DNA of 64,000 nt, from the NCBI GenBank assembly GCA_021773015.1, contig JAJFKW010000004.1, forward strand, positions 1 through 64,000, in the 5' to 3' direction. This document shows, in pieces, positions 28,290-38,077 of this stretch (position 1 is the stretch's first letter; the number at the start of each line of letters is the position of its first letter). The notes beneath the pieces are model-generated. The model had not been told where the DNA came from. It did not search any database and was given only the letters and a program-made list of their open reading frames with translations. A program made the position numbers and the translations under genes. The DNA comes from Woeseia sp. Lineage in GTDB: Bacteria > Pseudomonadota > Gammaproteobacteria > Steroidobacterales > Woeseiaceae.

Positions 28290-30389
28290 TTGAATCACAA
28301 TTCAGGCATCTCAATTGCCGTTTTGACGAGCGAGCAAGATGACGTTGAACTCGTTAATCGGTGTTTGCGCGAGGCCGGACACGCTGCCCATTGCCAGTGG
28401 ATTCAAAGACCTGATCAGTTTGATGAAGCGATGAGCGATCAAACCTTAGAGATGGTTATTCTGGTACGCGACACCTACTCTGATTCTGTCCGGCAGGTAA
28501 TCAAGCAAAAAGACATTTATCTGCCCGAAATTCCGGTTATCGCAATCCAACAAGATGTTGAAGAATCACACATACTCGAAGCGATGAAAGACGGCGCGTG
28601 CGACCTCGTCTCCACACGACAAATTGAGCGGCTACAAGCTGTAGCAACGCGCGAGTTGCGAGCGCTACGTGCCGAGCGGGCTCTGAACTCAACCTTAAGT
28701 TCAGCGACGGAGTATCGTCGGCAACTGCAAGATTATATGCAGAGTTCGAGCAATGCGATAGCCAGTGTTCAAGAAGGAATCATCACCGAGGCGAACAGCG
28801 CATGGCTGCAACTCTTCGGCATCAATTCTATGGACGATGTCGTTGGCTCTCCATTGATGGATAGCTTTGAATCGGAAAGTCAGGCCGCTGTTAAAGGTGC
28901 TCTGATTGCGACAACAAAAGGCAAGTGGCAGGCAAGCGAGAAATTATTCGCAAAATCAGCATCGAATCGGAACCAGGCGGTCGAATTGGAGTTGAGATTC
29001 AGCCTAAATGAATTCGAAGACGGTCCTTATGTGCAAATTCGCATTGCTCCACCCGAGAAAGCGCCGGAAGAACCAACCAAGCTCGTGCATGAGGCCCTGA
29101 AGCGCGATCCAACCACGTTGTTTTTTCACCGCGCGCAATATCTGGAGCGAATGACCAAGCGAATCTCTCGGAAACCGAAATCCGGTTTGCATGCCGTTGC
29201 GTTGTTAAAACCGGACGACTTCTCCGACGTGCGTAACAAGGTGGGTCACATAGCATCTGAAGAAGTCATTGCACAATTCGCTGAGGAAGTCAGGAAACGC
29301 ATGCACCCGCGCGACGTTGCCGGGCGCTTTGAAGGCACTTCCCTGATGGTCTTGTTGGAGCGCGGTAACGAACGTGACGCAGAAGTCTGGGGCCAGCAAT
29401 TGGTCGATCACATGCAAGCGCATGAATTTAGAGTTGGTGACCAGTCTGTTCGGCTGACTTGTACCGTCGGGGTATGCGCTGTTAGTGGCGTGTTTTCCAG
29501 CCTGGACGAACTCTTGGCAGCCGTCGCTGAAGCACACAAGAAGGGCAAGGATGGCGGCGGCAACAGCGTTTTCCTAAGCGAATCCACGGATGAGGACACC
29601 AGGCTCAAGAGATACGATGCCATGTGGGTTAAGCGAATTAAGGCAGCATTCGCAGAAAATCGTTTTCGGCTTGCACATCTCCCCATAGCTGGATTGCGCA
29701 GCGACTCCATACATATGTATGACATGCTCATTCGCATGATAGACGAGCAAGGCGAGGCTGTGCTGCCGTCGGAATTTTTGCCTGCGGCCGAACGCAATAA
29801 TCTCATGAAGAGCATTGACCGTTGGATATTCTCGGCAGCTATCGACTATTGCGCAGAAAATTCGGTAGATGGCGCCTTCGTAAGACTATCCCGTCAATCG
29901 ATGCAGGACACCTCTCTGCCACAGTGGATTGCAGAACAAATTGAGAAGCGAAACATTGATCCGTCGAAGTTATGTGTGCAAATTCCGGAGCAGGAGGCGG
30001 CGAAGTTCATAAAACAAACGAAAATCGCTGTTGACGCGCTACGCAAAATTGGCGTGATGTTTGCGTTGGAGCACTACGGAGTGGACAAGAATCGCTTCCA
30101 AATTTTGGATATTTTGAAACCAAACTTCATCAAAATCGACGGCGAGCTGATGCATACGTTGACGACCGACACGACGATGCAAGAAAGCGTACGTCAGGTA
30201 ACTGCTGCCGCTGAGCAGCGAAACATCAAGACGATTGCAGAGCGCGTAGAAAATGCAAACGCGATGGCCGTACTATTTCAACTCGGCATTCATTTCATGC
30301 AAGGACATTATGTTCACGAGCCAGAGGTCGTATTGCAAGAGGCCTCAGACGTTGTCCAAACGACCCTTGAGGCGATTGCCAGCAATTAG
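28290..30389 (+). CDS. FimX-like degenerate GGDEF/EAL regulator with receiver and PAS domains
   Basis: A 699-residue soluble protein ordered receiver-like (1-125), PAS (~140-260), GGDEF-like (~270-440), EAL-like (~450-690). The cyclase signature GGDEF is replaced by RFEGTSLM and the phosphodiesterase EAL by YDMLIRM; downstream metal and catalytic residues are mostly gone too. This is the layout and decay pattern of FimX, a cyclic-di-GMP effector that drives type IV pilus assembly in Pseudomonas and Xanthomonas; binding, not catalysis, is inferred. The second FimV-like gene follows 250 bases later. A plain catalytic dual-domain enzyme is unlikely given the missing residues. Confidence 0.82.
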   Translation: MNHNSGISIAVLTSEQDDVELVNRCLREAGHAAHCQWIQRPDQFDEAMSDQTLEMVILVRDTYSDSVRQVIKQKDIYLPEIPVIAIQQDVEESHILEAMKDGACDLVSTRQIERLQAVATRELRALRAERALNSTLSSATEYRRQLQDYMQSSSNAIASVQEGIITEANSAWLQLFGINSMDDVVGSPLMDSFESESQAAVKGALIATTKGKWQASEKLFAKSASNRNQAVELELRFSLNEFEDGPYVQIRIAPPEKAPEEPTKLVHEALKRDPTTLFFHRAQYLERMTKRISRKPKSGLHAVALLKPDDFSDVRNKVGHIASEEVIAQFAEEVRKRMHPRDVAGRFEGTSLMVLLERGNERDAEVWGQQLVDHMQAHEFRVGDQSVRLTCTVGVCAVSGVFSSLDELLAAVAEAHKKGKDGGGNSVFLSESTDEDTRLKRYDAMWVKRIKAAFAENRFRLAHLPIAGLRSDSIHMYDMLIRMIDEQGEAVLPSEFLPAAERNNLMKSIDRWIFSAAIDYCAENSVDGAFVRLSRQSMQDTSLPQWIAEQIEKRNIDPSKLCVQIPEQEAAKFIKQTKIAVDALRKIGVMFALEHYGVDKNRFQILDILKPNFIKIDGELMHTLTTDTTMQESVRQVTAAAEQRNIKTIAERVENANAMAVLFQLGIHFMQGHYVHEPEVVLQEASDVVQTTLEAIASN

Positions 30390-30638
30390 GATTTCGCGCA
30401 CGCCAAATAAGCGATACGTTAAGTCAAATTTAGGATAAACGAAACTGTGAGCATGGTCACAGTTATAAGGCCTAACCCGAACACAGAACAATTCGTTGAT
30501 GAAACATAGAATAGCGACATAGTCAGAATCGTCTCGGAAATCTATTCTAGACCTCAGACATCGTGCACAACGATGCAAGAAGCGCACGGGGCCAAATGGA
30601 TATTGCGCGCTCGAACTAACAATATGGAGAAGTTGCTA

Positions 30639-32840
30639 GTGATCGCATCAAGCAAAAATACAAATAAGTCCCGACCACAGCGCACTGTGGCGAAGCGCAA
30701 AACTATTAATCAGTTGTTGCCCGCCCTGGTCGCGGTTGGAAGCGCTGCAACGTTGGTGCCAGCACCGGCGGAAGCGCTAGAGCTTGGCGATATTCAGGTT
30801 AATTCGGCGCTTGGTCACCCGTTGCAGGCAAGTATTGCTTATGCGTTGAATCCCAATGAAGCGCTGTACGACTATTGCGTCTTCATCAACAAAGGCGCGG
30901 TAAATACGGGGCTTCCGGCAGTTACACGGGCCAGAGTGTCGATAATCAACAATCAAATCATCTTGTCTGGCGCGGTCCCGATTAAGGAACCTTTACTGTC
31001 GGTCCGCGTTACTGTCGATTGTCCATATACCGCAAACCTGGCGCGTGACTACATGCTCATGGTGAATCCGCCATCGGCGCTTGAAGCGAAAAGTCAGGTC
31101 GCCGTGGCTGAATCGATCTTACCTTCAGCTGCCAATCGGCCGACCGCAAGCAGTACGCCTGCAGCTACAAAACCGAGCGCAATACGGCAGCAAGCAGCAG
31201 CACCAATTCAGTCTGCCAAGCGTTATCGTGTGCGAACGGGTGACACGCTGTCGGGTATCGCCAGTCGGCTAATAGACCGGCCAATTGGATTATGGCCCGC
31301 CGCTGAAGCGATTTTTGCTGCCAATCCAGAAGCATTCTTGAATGGCGATATGAACCAGCTGAGAGCTGGCAGCCTGCTGACAATACCGTTTATGCAAAAC
31401 GCGCAAGCCGACGTCGTCTCGCCGGTGACGGCGATTAGCGATACGCCAGCGAAATCCGCCTACGCGGACAACGAGGCGAGCAGCTATAGCGGCTATGAGT
31501 CAGCCTCGCTGGATAGTCAAGCGACACAGAATACGCTACAGCAGTCAGATGATCTCACGCAAATTGCTGACGCGCCCGTTACGACAGCACAGTTCGCCGC
31601 TGATGCTATCGATGACACCGGCGTCCTTGAGAGCGGTAACGCCGGTACGCTACGAAGTAGCGACACTGTAATTTCATCGAACGTAAACGACATCGAATCA
31701 GCGAAACCCGGTGATGTCTTCGTTGGTGGTACATTACCTGAGGACACAGCCGCCGCGGCTGCCTACGCTCCTAAAGATTTTCTCAGCACTGACGCAAGCG
31801 ACGTTGACGATCAACCCGCTGATATCGGCAGTCAAACTTCCTCCTGGTCTTGGCTCGCCTGGCTTAGCGGCAGCGGTATCGCGCTAATTATTGGTCTCGC
31901 ACTATTCGGGCGTCGCCTCAGAGACTATTTTGGTGGCGGAGCCGCCGCGAATGTTATGTCTGATTACAGTCGGCGTAGTTCCGATGCTGATATCACTCAA
32001 AAGTCAAAGGGCCTTGCCGAAATCGACGTTCAGATGGGCGACGATGCAAGTGTCGATCAGTCATTTGAGTTGGATGCTGATTTAGGTGCAGGTACTGGAC
32101 TGAAAGACAACGCCGATGTCGATTTGGCACAAGATTTCGGTTTCACCGCAACTCACGTCGGCGATGAAGTCGGTAAGGCACTAGACCTCGAACTGCCCGA
32201 AGACAATGCGACCGGGACCTTTGAGTCACTCCCAACGGACATAATTGCCGCAACCCCGATTCCGCGTGAGACTATTCTGGACAGCGAAATTCCACCAAAT
32301 GCCGACGACGATGGCGAATACGATCTATCAATGATCGTCGATGCAACAAAGCAAGCGCTTGGAGATATGGATGCGACCGCTAAGGATCTAATGGCGATTC
32401 AAGTGGACAAGGGCAAGAATGCCGACGACGAAAGCAGCTATACGTTGAGCAAAGAGGTCGACTATAAAATTCTTGAACAGGACTACGAGGAAGAATTGAC
32501 GGCGACGCAAGCGTTGAACCACGAAATCGCCAGAGCAGCCTTGGAACTAGCTGAACGAATGGATGCTGAAGACATTACCGCAGAAATGCCGTCAGCGGAC
32601 GAGACTGCAATTATCGATCCGACAAGCAAGTTAAGGAAGTCGCAGGATCCGGAGATTACGGCTGAGCTAACTGCGGAATTGCCTACAGATACGCTTGCGG
32701 AAAACGAAGAGTTTATTAGCGATCTAGACGACACTGGCGTCAACGAAGAACTCACAGCCGAAATGATTACCGGCTCCGACGAAACGGTTGAAATGATTGT
32801 CGAGTCCGGCACCGTGGATACTAAAAAAGCCGCTGGCTAG
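30639..32840 (+). CDS. Second FimV-like LysM protein, short form
   Basis: A 733-residue protein with a long N-terminus, a hydrophobic stretch (LLPALVAVGSAATLVPAPAEA), a FimV N-domain (LELGDIQVNSALGHPLQASI), LysM (RVRTGDTLSGIASRLI), an acidic Ser/Thr/Asp linker, one membrane helix (~402-430, WLAWLSGSGIALIIGLALF) and an acidic cytoplasmic tail with repeated TAEM/TAEL. It lacks the C-terminal TPR cap of FimV. The GTG at 30639 has GGAGAAG six bases before it, the same site and spacing as fimV at 21007; ATGs at 30624 and 30573 lack one. It ends at a strong terminator. Pairing with the FimX-like gene suggests a pilus or polar role. Confidence 0.82.
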   Translation: MIASSKNTNKSRPQRTVAKRKTINQLLPALVAVGSAATLVPAPAEALELGDIQVNSALGHPLQASIAYALNPNEALYDYCVFINKGAVNTGLPAVTRARVSIINNQIILSGAVPIKEPLLSVRVTVDCPYTANLARDYMLMVNPPSALEAKSQVAVAESILPSAANRPTASSTPAATKPSAIRQQAAAPIQSAKRYRVRTGDTLSGIASRLIDRPIGLWPAAEAIFAANPEAFLNGDMNQLRAGSLLTIPFMQNAQADVVSPVTAISDTPAKSAYADNEASSYSGYESASLDSQATQNTLQQSDDLTQIADAPVTTAQFAADAIDDTGVLESGNAGTLRSSDTVISSNVNDIESAKPGDVFVGGTLPEDTAAAAAYAPKDFLSTDASDVDDQPADIGSQTSSWSWLAWLSGSGIALIIGLALFGRRLRDYFGGGAAANVMSDYSRRSSDADITQKSKGLAEIDVQMGDDASVDQSFELDADLGAGTGLKDNADVDLAQDFGFTATHVGDEVGKALDLELPEDNATGTFESLPTDIIAATPIPRETILDSEIPPNADDDGEYDLSMIVDATKQALGDMDATAKDLMAIQVDKGKNADDESSYTLSKEVDYKILEQDYEEELTATQALNHEIARAALELAERMDAEDITAEMPSADETAIIDPTSKLRKSQDPEITAELTAELPTDTLAENEEFISDLDDTGVNEELTAEMITGSDETVEMIVESGTVDTKKAAG

Positions 32841-32865
32841 CCCGAACATAGGTTAGGCCGAATGA

Positions 32866-32890
32866 GCCGCTCGTTGAGCGGCTTTTTTTT
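32866..32890 (+). terminator. Rho-independent terminator after the FimV-like gene
   Basis: GCCGCTC (32866-32872), loop GTT and GAGCGGC (32876-32882) form a perfect 7-bp stem followed by eight T. It ends the FimX-like/FimV-like run. Confidence 0.92.
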
Positions 32891-33217
32891 GGTCTGCAAA
32901 ATCCGCCAACCACAGAAGGCGCGTGCTAGCGTCACTCATTCGTATGGCGCGCAATATCGAGGCCATGATGGCCTTGTACATGTTTCCCAACACGCAGGGA
33001 CGTGACGCGGACTGCGAGTTTTACGTCCGACGAACCAATTATTGCATGTGTAACCCGTACGCTGGAGGTGAAGAAACCGCAGGAGGAATTCCGCTAGCGG
33101 ATGCCGATAACCCCGCCGACATACCACGAACGCAGGACATACGAGAACCTTGCCCGCGATAAGTGAAAAAGCAAACTGGGCAATTAGATCCTGCCCGGCA
33201 GGAGCTAAGTGGATGAA
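32891..33217. other. Intergenic region before parC
   Basis: No gene supported. A 79-codon plus frame at 32923 has no ribosome site or family resemblance. A perfect 13-base palindrome GGCCATGATGGCC is at 32961-32973. parC and the FimV-like gene converge here. Confidence 0.4.
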
Positions 33218-35479
33218 CTACACTTCTTCCACTTCCCAATCGGCCGACAGTCGCACCACTTTGCGCCAGCCCTTGGGTAGCAGACTGCCGCGCAATGCGC
33301 GCTCGCCGTAGTAATCGTCTACATCGTCCCATTTGATAGTCATCGTTCGCGTCGCGGTACTAATGAGCAAGTTCCCACCTTCCGGTACAACTGCCGCTGC
33401 TATCAACTTTTCATCTCCCGCTTGATACTTTTTGCCTGGAATGTTGATCAGCTTGTTGCCCTTGCCCTTCGCCAACTCCGGCAATTCTTCCATTTCAAAC
33501 AAGAGTAATCGGCCGATCGAACTAACCGCCGCAATTAGACACTCAACGTCACTGGGTACTGGCGCAGGGACCACCGCTCTACCCCCGGTTGGAATTCGCA
33601 ATATAGATTTCCCAGCTTTGTTTCTGGACACGAGATCTTCGAGCGTTGCGACAAATCCGTAGCCTGCATCGCTGGCCAGCAACCAGCGATCCGTAGTCTC
33701 GCCAATCATCGTGCCACAAAATTCGGCTCCGTCGGGGGGCTTGAAGCGACCAGACAATGGCTCGCCCTGCCCCCTGGCCGACGGCAACGCTTGTGCAATG
33801 ATGCTGTACACACGGCCACTGCTATCGATAAACATCGCCAGCTGATTGCTGCGCCCTCTGGCCGACGCCAAGTATTCGTCACCTGCTTTATAGCTCAGCG
33901 CGAATGGATCTATTTCATGTCCTTTGGCAGCTCGCGCATACCCGCGATGCGACAGGACGACGGTCACCGGTTCACTCGCAACCAACTGCGTCTCATCCAT
34001 CGCCTGCGCAGCTTCCCGCTCAACAAGCAGCGTCCTCCGTGCATCGCCGTATGCTTCCGCATCTTCCAATAATTCGCTCTTGATTAGCGTCTTAAGGCGG
34101 ACTGCGCTTTTCAGCGTCTTATCAAGGTCAGCGCGCTCCAAGCTCAATTCGTCTTGCTCACCGCGAATCTTGAACTCCTCCAATTTCGCAAGATTCCGCA
34201 AGCGCAAATTGAGAATCGACTCGGCTTGTATGTCGCTCAATTTAAAGCGCTTCATTAACACCGGCTTCGGCTCGTCTTCGGTACGAATGATCTTGATCAC
34301 GGCATCAATACTGAGATAGGCGACCAGCAGACCATCAAGAATATGCAGACGATCAAGGACAATTTGCAGTCGATGATTGAGACGGCGTTTGACGGTTTGT
34401 TTGCGAAACGATATCCACTCGCTCAGCATTTCCACAAGACTAAAAGCGCGCGGCCTGCCATCAAGTCCAATGACATTCATATTGACCCGCACAGTTCGTT
34501 CCAACGACGTGGTGGAAAACAAGTGCGACATCAGCTCATCGGTATCCACCTTCTTTGATTTTGGTGTAATCACCAATCGGATCGGTTCTTCATGGTCCGA
34601 CTCGTCCCGCAGGTCCTCGACCAGGGGTAGCTTTTTGTTACGCATCTGCGATGCAATTTGTTCGAGAACCTTGCTCCCGGATATCTGGTATGGCAGTGCA
34701 CAAATAACGATGTCGTCGTTTTCGATCTTGTAGGAGGCACGCAGTCGCAGCGTGCCGTTGCCGCTCTTGTAAATATCCCGGATATCCGACGCCGGTGAAA
34801 CCAGCTCGCCGCCCGTCGGAAAGTCTGGTCCCTTAATGTGCTTCATGATTTGCGCAATCGTCGCGCTGGGGTTGTCAATCATGTGAATGACAGCGCTAGT
34901 GACTTCGCGCAGATTGTTCGGTGGAACATCCGTCGACAAGCCAACTGCAATGCCAGTGGTGCCGTTCAATAGGATATTCGGAAGCCGTGCCGGAAGCACG
35001 ACGGGCTCTTCCATCGTGCCGTCGAAATTAGCGGTCCAGTCAACCGTTCCATGACCGAGTTCTGCCAATAGCGATTTGGCATAGGCGCGCAATCGCGATT
35101 CGGTATAGCGCATCGCGGCGAACGATTTGGGATCATCGGTTGAACCCCAATTGCCTTGACCGTCAACAATTGCGTAGCGGTATGAGAACTCCTGCGCCAT
35201 GAGGACCATCGCCTCGTAGCAGGCGGAATCGCCGTGCGGATGGTATTTACCGATGACGTCACCGACTGTTCTAGCCGACTTCTTGTGCTTTTGGCCAGCC
35301 GACAGTCCAAGTTCGCTCATCGCGTAAATAATTCGACGCTGCACTGGCTTGAGACCGTCACCAATCTGCGGCAATGCACGATCCATGATCACGTACATCG
35401 AATAATCTAGATACGCTTTCTCGGTGTAATCTTTGAGCGCAAGCTGCTCAACGCCTTCTAAGTTCAATTGATTTTGCAT
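33218..35479 (-). CDS. parC: DNA topoisomerase IV subunit A
   Basis: Breakage-reunion subunit that decatenates chromosomes. The catalytic Tyr is in [13 protein letters not shown] near residue 124; the quinolone-determining region reads [17 protein letters not shown], with the usual Ser. ParC rather than GyrA: it has 753 residues, no GyrA box in the C-terminal pinwheel, and parE directly upstream (38 bases). It is on the minus strand. Confidence 0.95.
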   Translation of the reverse strand: MQNQLNLEGVEQLALKDYTEKAYLDYSMYVIMDRALPQIGDGLKPVQRRIIYAMSELGLSAGQKHKKSARTVGDVIGKYHPHGDSACYEAMVLMAQEFSYRYAIVDGQGNWGSTDDPKSFAAMRYTESRLRAYAKSLLAELGHGTVDWTANFDGTMEEPVVLPARLPNILLNGTTGIAVGLSTDVPPNNLREVTSAVIHMIDNPSATIAQIMKHIKGPDFPTGGELVSPASDIRDIYKSGNGTLRLRASYKIENDDIVICALPYQISGSKVLEQIASQMRNKKLPLVEDLRDESDHEEPIRLVITPKSKKVDTDELMSHLFSTTSLERTVRVNMNVIGLDGRPRAFSLVEMLSEWISFRKQTVKRRLNHRLQIVLDRLHILDGLLVAYLSIDAVIKIIRTEDEPKPVLMKRFKLSDIQAESILNLRLRNLAKLEEFKIRGEQDELSLERADLDKTLKSAVRLKTLIKSELLEDAEAYGDARRTLLVEREAAQAMDETQLVASEPVTVVLSHRGYARAAKGHEIDPFALSYKAGDEYLASARGRSNQLAMFIDSSGRVYSIIAQALPSARGQGEPLSGRFKPPDGAEFCGTMIGETTDRWLLASDAGYGFVATLEDLVSRNKAGKSILRIPTGGRAVVPAPVPSDVECLIAAVSSIGRLLLFEMEELPELAKGKGNKLINIPGKKYQAGDEKLIAAAVVPEGGNLLISTATRTMTIKWDDVDDYYGERALRGSLLPKGWRKVVRLSADWEVEEV

Positions 35480-35517
35480 CGACTTATGCTCTGTTCATTC
35501 CGTGATGAAAATAACCT

Positions 35518-37404
35518 TCATACTTCCGCCAAGTTGCCCTTGGTTTCCAACCATTTACGCCTGTCCGCCGAGCGCTTTTTCGCCAACAACATATCCATCA
35601 GCTGATCTGTATCATCCTTCGCATCGATTGTCAGCTGGATCAGGCGCCGCGTGTCGCGATTCATCGTGGTCTCGCGTAGCTGCGGCGGGCTCATCTCTCC
35701 CAGTCCTTTAAATCGTGTTACGGAAACTTTACCTTTGATTTTCTCTGCCGCAATTCGATCTAATATTCCTTGTCTTTCTCCATCGTCCAATGCGTAGAAA
35801 ACCTGCTTACCAACATCGATGCGGTAAAGCGGTGGCATCGCGACATACACGTGTCCTGCCAGCACCAATTCACGGAAATGCCGCAAGAATAAAGCGCAGA
35901 TCAGCGTCGCTATATGTGCGCCGTCAGAATCGGCATCCGCAAGGATGCAAACTTTATGATATCGCAGGCCGCCGATATCTGGTGTTGCTGGGTCAACCCC
36001 AAGAGCCACAGATATGTCATGTACCTCTTGGGAGGCCAGAATTTCCCCTGTATCCACCTCCCAGGTATTTAAGATCTTGCCGCGCAATGGCATGATCGCC
36101 TGCGTATTACGGTCGCGCGCTTGTTTGGCGGAGCCCCCGGCGGAGTCCCCTTCGACCAAAAATATTTCGCACAGCTCAGGTTCTTGAGAGGTGCAATCCG
36201 CTAGTTTTCCCGGCAATGCGGGGCCAGACACAATTTTCTTACGAACAACCTTTTTTGCAGCTTTCATTCGCCGCTGCGCTTTTACTATTGCCAGTTGTGC
36301 GATCTGGTCACCCGTTTCGGGATGCTGATTTAGCCACAGCGCAAAGCTGTCTTTGATAACACCGGTGACGAAAGCCGCTGACTCGCGCGATGACAGTCTC
36401 TCTTTGGTCTGGCCGGAAAACTGTGGATCCTCCAATTTGGCGCTCAACACGAAATTGATGCCATCCCACACATCTTCTGGCGCAAGCGTCACGCCTCTGG
36501 GCAGCAGGCTGCGAAAATCGCAAAACTCCCGCAACCCGTTGGTCAGACCGGTCCGTAGACCATTTACATGTGTCCCGCCCTGCGGCGTTGGCACCAAGTT
36601 GACGTAACTCTCGGCAACCGTTTGACCGTCTCCAATGTCCCAAGCCAACGCCCAATCGACGGCCTCATGATTCCCAGCCATAGCGCCAAAAAATGGTTCG
36701 GCCGGCAATATCTCAGTCTTACCGATTGCTTCGAGCAGGTACTCTTCTAATCCACCGCTGTAACACCACTCGACTTTTTCTTTGGGTTTTTCGACTTTCA
36801 GTTTTACGGTAAGCCCTGGACACAGAACCGCTTTTGCGCGCAATGCGTGCTTCAGTCTTGATACGGAAATTTTTGCGGAGTCGAAATATTTTGGATCTGG
36901 CCAAAAGCGAATCGTTGTACCGGTATTTGCTTTTCCAACGGGCCCGACAACATCTAACTTGCCGCGTTTTTTGCCGCCAGCAAAGCTCAAATTATATTCT
37001 TTGCCGCCACGCCGAATCCAAACTTCGAGATTCTTGGACAATGCGTTGACAACCGATACGCCAACGCCATGCAGACCACCAGAATACTGATAGTTGTCCT
37101 TATTGAATTTGCCGCCGGCGTGAAGACGCGTAAGAATCAGCTCGACACCCGGAACTTTTTCCTTCGGGTGCTTATCGACCGGCATGCCGCGCCCATCGTC
37201 GCTGACTTCCAGTGAGCCATCCTTAAAAAGTGTGACTTCAATTTTCTTGCAATGACCGGCAAGTGCCTCGTCGACACTGTTATCCACGACTTCGTGCGCC
37301 AAATGATTTGGACGCGTGGTGTCTGTGTACATACCGGGTCTGCGGCGCACAGGCTCAAGGCCGCTCAAGACCTCGATGTCGGCCGCATCGTATCGTTTAC
37401 TCAT
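35518..37404 (-). CDS. parE: DNA topoisomerase IV subunit B
   Basis: ATPase subunit of topoisomerase IV. GHKL motifs are VVDNSVDEALAG, DDGRGMPVD and GGLHGVGVSVVNALS; the TOPRIM acidic residues lie in EGDSAGG and DADSDGAH; PLRGKILN is the family box. Its 628 residues match ParE (GyrB is longer). It is upstream of parC and probably shares its transcript. Confidence 0.96.
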   Translation of the reverse strand: MSKRYDAADIEVLSGLEPVRRRPGMYTDTTRPNHLAHEVVDNSVDEALAGHCKKIEVTLFKDGSLEVSDDGRGMPVDKHPKEKVPGVELILTRLHAGGKFNKDNYQYSGGLHGVGVSVVNALSKNLEVWIRRGGKEYNLSFAGGKKRGKLDVVGPVGKANTGTTIRFWPDPKYFDSAKISVSRLKHALRAKAVLCPGLTVKLKVEKPKEKVEWCYSGGLEEYLLEAIGKTEILPAEPFFGAMAGNHEAVDWALAWDIGDGQTVAESYVNLVPTPQGGTHVNGLRTGLTNGLREFCDFRSLLPRGVTLAPEDVWDGINFVLSAKLEDPQFSGQTKERLSSRESAAFVTGVIKDSFALWLNQHPETGDQIAQLAIVKAQRRMKAAKKVVRKKIVSGPALPGKLADCTSQEPELCEIFLVEGDSAGGSAKQARDRNTQAIMPLRGKILNTWEVDTGEILASQEVHDISVALGVDPATPDIGGLRYHKVCILADADSDGAHIATLICALFLRHFRELVLAGHVYVAMPPLYRIDVGKQVFYALDDGERQGILDRIAAEKIKGKVSVTRFKGLGEMSPPQLRETTMNRDTRRLIQLTIDAKDDTDQLMDMLLAKKRSADRRKWLETKGNLAEV

Positions 37405-37468
37405 CTACTTGTGCCCCAAGCGAAAGCAGAAGATTCTGGTTGCTGCGAATTCTAGCGCAATCGAGAGT

Positions 37469-38053
37469 TTAGTCGAGGTCTTTAAGCAGCGAATTGCGAA
37501 CTTTATTATCCACCGGGCGAATTTCTACCTGACAATTGGCGTGATCAATACCGCCGGCTAGTTCCGCGCCATCTTTTAGCGCCCCAATTTGCTGGGGTGA
37601 CAACTCGAAGCGTAAGAAATGTACTGCGGAGGTTTTCTCGCCGTCTGAGCGCTCAAGATCTTCATCTGCGATCGGCCGCAACAACGGTAGATCACCGATT
37701 TGCATCCAAACATGGTTCTCGATATGTAAAAGTTGTTTCAGCATCGCGGCACGTTCTTCAGCGTCGGGAAATTCGATCATGAACGTGGCTTTCCAGTTTG
37801 TACCGTCCGGAATCAACGGATTATAGGCCGCGATTTCTTCGGCAATCCCTGCAGGCTCAAATATACGCTCGATGCGCAACATCTCCTGCACTTGGTACTG
37901 CATCGTCATGCTGTCCTCAAAGTACAGCGTCGCGTTCGTCCCTAAGGGAAGACGGCGGCTACGCTTGTGCCGCATCACGTCTGCACGAAATGTCTGCCGA
38001 ATCTCAGCGTATTTTTCCAGCGTATATAGATTGTCACGGGTCAGTTTTTGCAT
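37469..38053 (-). CDS. DUF3501 family protein
   Basis: A 194-residue soluble protein of unknown function matching DUF3501: MQKLTRDNLYTLEKYAEIR, LPLGTNATLYFEDSMTMQYQVQEMLRIERIFE and a conserved DGTNWKATFMIEFPD. No metal motif stands out. GAAGG eight bases upstream supports the start. It follows the CCG iron-sulfur gene by 24 bases and rubrerythrin beyond it, a set seen together in many proteobacteria; function is inferred only from that company (peroxide or redox stress). Confidence 0.88.
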   Translation of the reverse strand: MQKLTRDNLYTLEKYAEIRQTFRADVMRHKRSRRLPLGTNATLYFEDSMTMQYQVQEMLRIERIFEPAGIAEEIAAYNPLIPDGTNWKATFMIEFPDAEERAAMLKQLLHIENHVWMQIGDLPLLRPIADEDLERSDGEKTSAVHFLRFELSPQQIGALKDGAELAGGIDHANCQVEIRPVDNKVRNSLLKDLD

Positions 38054-38077
38054 GATTGTTATTGCCTTCGCGGCACG

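Noticed and set aside
27982-28314. 110-codon minus-strand gene upstream of efp
   Set aside because: No ribosome site, no family resemblance, and it overlaps the start of the FimX-like gene.
32923-33162. 79-codon plus-strand gene after the FimV-like gene
   Set aside because: No ribosome site or recognisable domain, and cysteine-rich composition looks accidental.
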